Origin: Aquifex aeolicus
GTDB lineage: Bacteria; Aquificota; Aquificia; Aquificales; Aquificaceae
Length of the DNA: 7,841 bases
Direction of reading: 5' to 3'
Assembly: GCA_015661465.1 (NCBI GenBank)
Contig: DQVZ01000061.1
Coordinates: forward strand, 1 to 7,841
Positions 7,481 through 7,841 of this stretch are shown here, in pieces (within the stretch, counting starts at the first letter, position 1; each line of letters begins with the position of its first letter). Made by a program: the position numbers and the translations under genes. The notes below the pieces were generated by a model. It had not been told where the DNA came from and ran no database searches. It was given only the letters and a program-made list of their open reading frames with translations.

Positions 7481-7556
7481 AGGGACTCCGCTTAGCGAAG
7501 CCTTGAGCCCGCACCACAGAGCGGGCTTTCCCACCTCCATTTAGGAGATGGGACAG
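7481..7556 (+). other. GC-richer hairpin cluster, candidate structured RNA or IS200/IS605 right-end relic
   Basis: Three more hairpins follow the 12-bp repeat: GCTT/AAGC around AGCG (7490-7501); AGCCCGC (7506-7512) with GCGGGCT (7521-7527) and an 8-base loop; and TCCCACCTCC (7529-7538) with GGAGATGGGA (7544-7553), a 5-base loop and one mismatch. The stretch is richer in GC than the AT-rich spacer around it, the signature expected of structured RNA in hyperthermophiles. The plus strand can also be read in one frame from 7425 to a TAG at 7542, ending GTPLSEALSPHHRAGFPTSI. That resembles, from memory, the C-terminal tails of TnpB proteins, whose coding ends overlap right-end hairpins and omega RNA. 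I cannot decide between these readings without a search. Confidence 0.4.
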
Positions 7557-7718
7557 CTTTGCTATACTTTTATTATATTTTAGCCCTTCCTTGGTAGATT
7601 TCAACCTCTTGAAAAAAACAAATACCTTGTAAATTCCCAACTTGAAAAACTATGGAATGAAGAAGGCTTCAAAAAAGCAACCTCCTCCCACCTTCTGGTA
7701 AATTTTAATTCTATTGTT
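7557..7718. other. AT-rich spacer, nothing recognised
   Basis: This stretch contains oligo-A and oligo-T runs, a TATACT at 7563-7568 that could be a stray -10 element, and no convincing start codon or ribosome site. A frame without a start codon crosses it and continues into rpsL in another reading frame; it is judged spurious. Confidence 0.5.
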
Positions 7719-7724
7719 TATACT
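7719..7724 (+). promoter_or_regulatory. Putative -10 element for rpsL
   Basis: TATACT lies about 36 bases before the rpsL start codon, in AT-rich DNA. No good -35 hexamer is present at 16-18 bp upstream (best is a weak match around 7695-7701). A transcript starting near 7731 would have a leader of about 29 bases ending in the ribosome site. Confidence 0.4.
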
Positions 7725-7759
7725 ATTCTTTTGCGATGTTATTCTAAGGAGGAATATGA

Positions 7760-7841
7760 ATGCCGACATTTAACCAGCTGGTAAAGTACGGAAGAGAGAG
7801 AAGAAAAAAGAAATCCAAGGCACCGGCTCTGCAAGGATGTC
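7760..7841 (+). CDS. rpsL: 30S ribosomal protein S12, N-terminal fragment (3' truncated by window edge)
   Basis: S12 sits at the decoding centre of the 30S subunit and contributes to translational accuracy. Only 27 codons are present, beginning MPTFNQLVKYGRERRKKKSK and followed by APALQGC. This matches the bacterial S12 N-terminus (usually MPTINQLVRKGR..., then a basic stretch and K-x-PAL). The streptomycin-related lysines are beyond the window. The start ATG at 7760 follows a strong Shine-Dalgarno AAGGAGGA (7746-7753), 6 bases upstream. Another ATG at 7756 is out of frame and closes after five codons. The gene is divergent from rpmA and probably begins an operon that continues rightwards (rpsG, fusA and tuf are usual partners; not seen here). 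Confidence 0.93.
   Translation, partial: MPTFNQLVKYGRERRKKKSKAPALQGC

Noticed and set aside
7431..7556. 6S RNA
   Set aside because: 6S RNA needs one long hairpin with a central bubble; here several separate stems are arranged in tandem.
7584..7784. A 66-codon open frame across the AT-rich spacer into rpsL
   Set aside because: It has no ATG, GTG or TTG start in frame, crosses the likely rpsL promoter and ribosome site, and ends inside rpsL in another frame. A pseudogene fragment is possible but unsupported.

Overview
The window looks like chromosomal core DNA from a thermophilic, autotrophic member of the Aquificota (Aquifex/Hydrogenobacter-like). The reasons are its Lys/Glu-rich proteins, heavy AGA/AGG arginine use, tightly overlapping genes, and operons that mix unrelated housekeeping genes. 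The species assignment is inference from gene content and style; no search was run.

Left to right, positions 1-7080 hold one run of eight plus-strand genes with almost no spacers: the C-terminal third of aconitase (5' end outside the window), an LDH-like malate dehydrogenase, the alpha subunit of a class I [4Fe-4S] fumarase, an unlisted 35-residue single-helix membrane peptide, a four-helix DUF4149-like membrane protein, translation initiation factor IF-3 (infC), an uncharacterised glutamine-amidotransferase-like protein, and the two-domain glutamine synthetase adenylyltransferase/adenylyl-removase (glnE). The first three encode tricarboxylic-acid-cycle steps. In Aquificota this cycle is known to run reductively for CO2 fixation, so oxaloacetate to malate to fumarate would be encoded by adjacent genes, with the citrate/isocitrate step just upstream. 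Junctions are 4-bp or longer overlaps, or gaps of 0-11 bp, which points to one polycistronic, translationally coupled transcript.

glnE meets ribosomal protein L27 (rpmA, minus strand) tail to tail with a 4-bp overlap. A roughly 390-bp spacer then separates rpmA from the divergent gene for ribosomal protein S12 (rpsL), of which only the first 27 codons are present. The left half of this spacer (about 7431-7553) is a block of four consecutive hairpins, richer in GC than its surroundings. It could be a structured RNA, or the relic of an IS200/IS605-type (TnpB) right end. It is the least explained part of the window. The right half is AT-rich and contains a plausible promoter for rpsL.

I did not find a clear new biological system. 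The items most worth checking are the structured spacer, the 35-residue membrane peptide coupled to the DUF4149-like gene, and the unknown amidotransferase-fold gene between infC and glnE.
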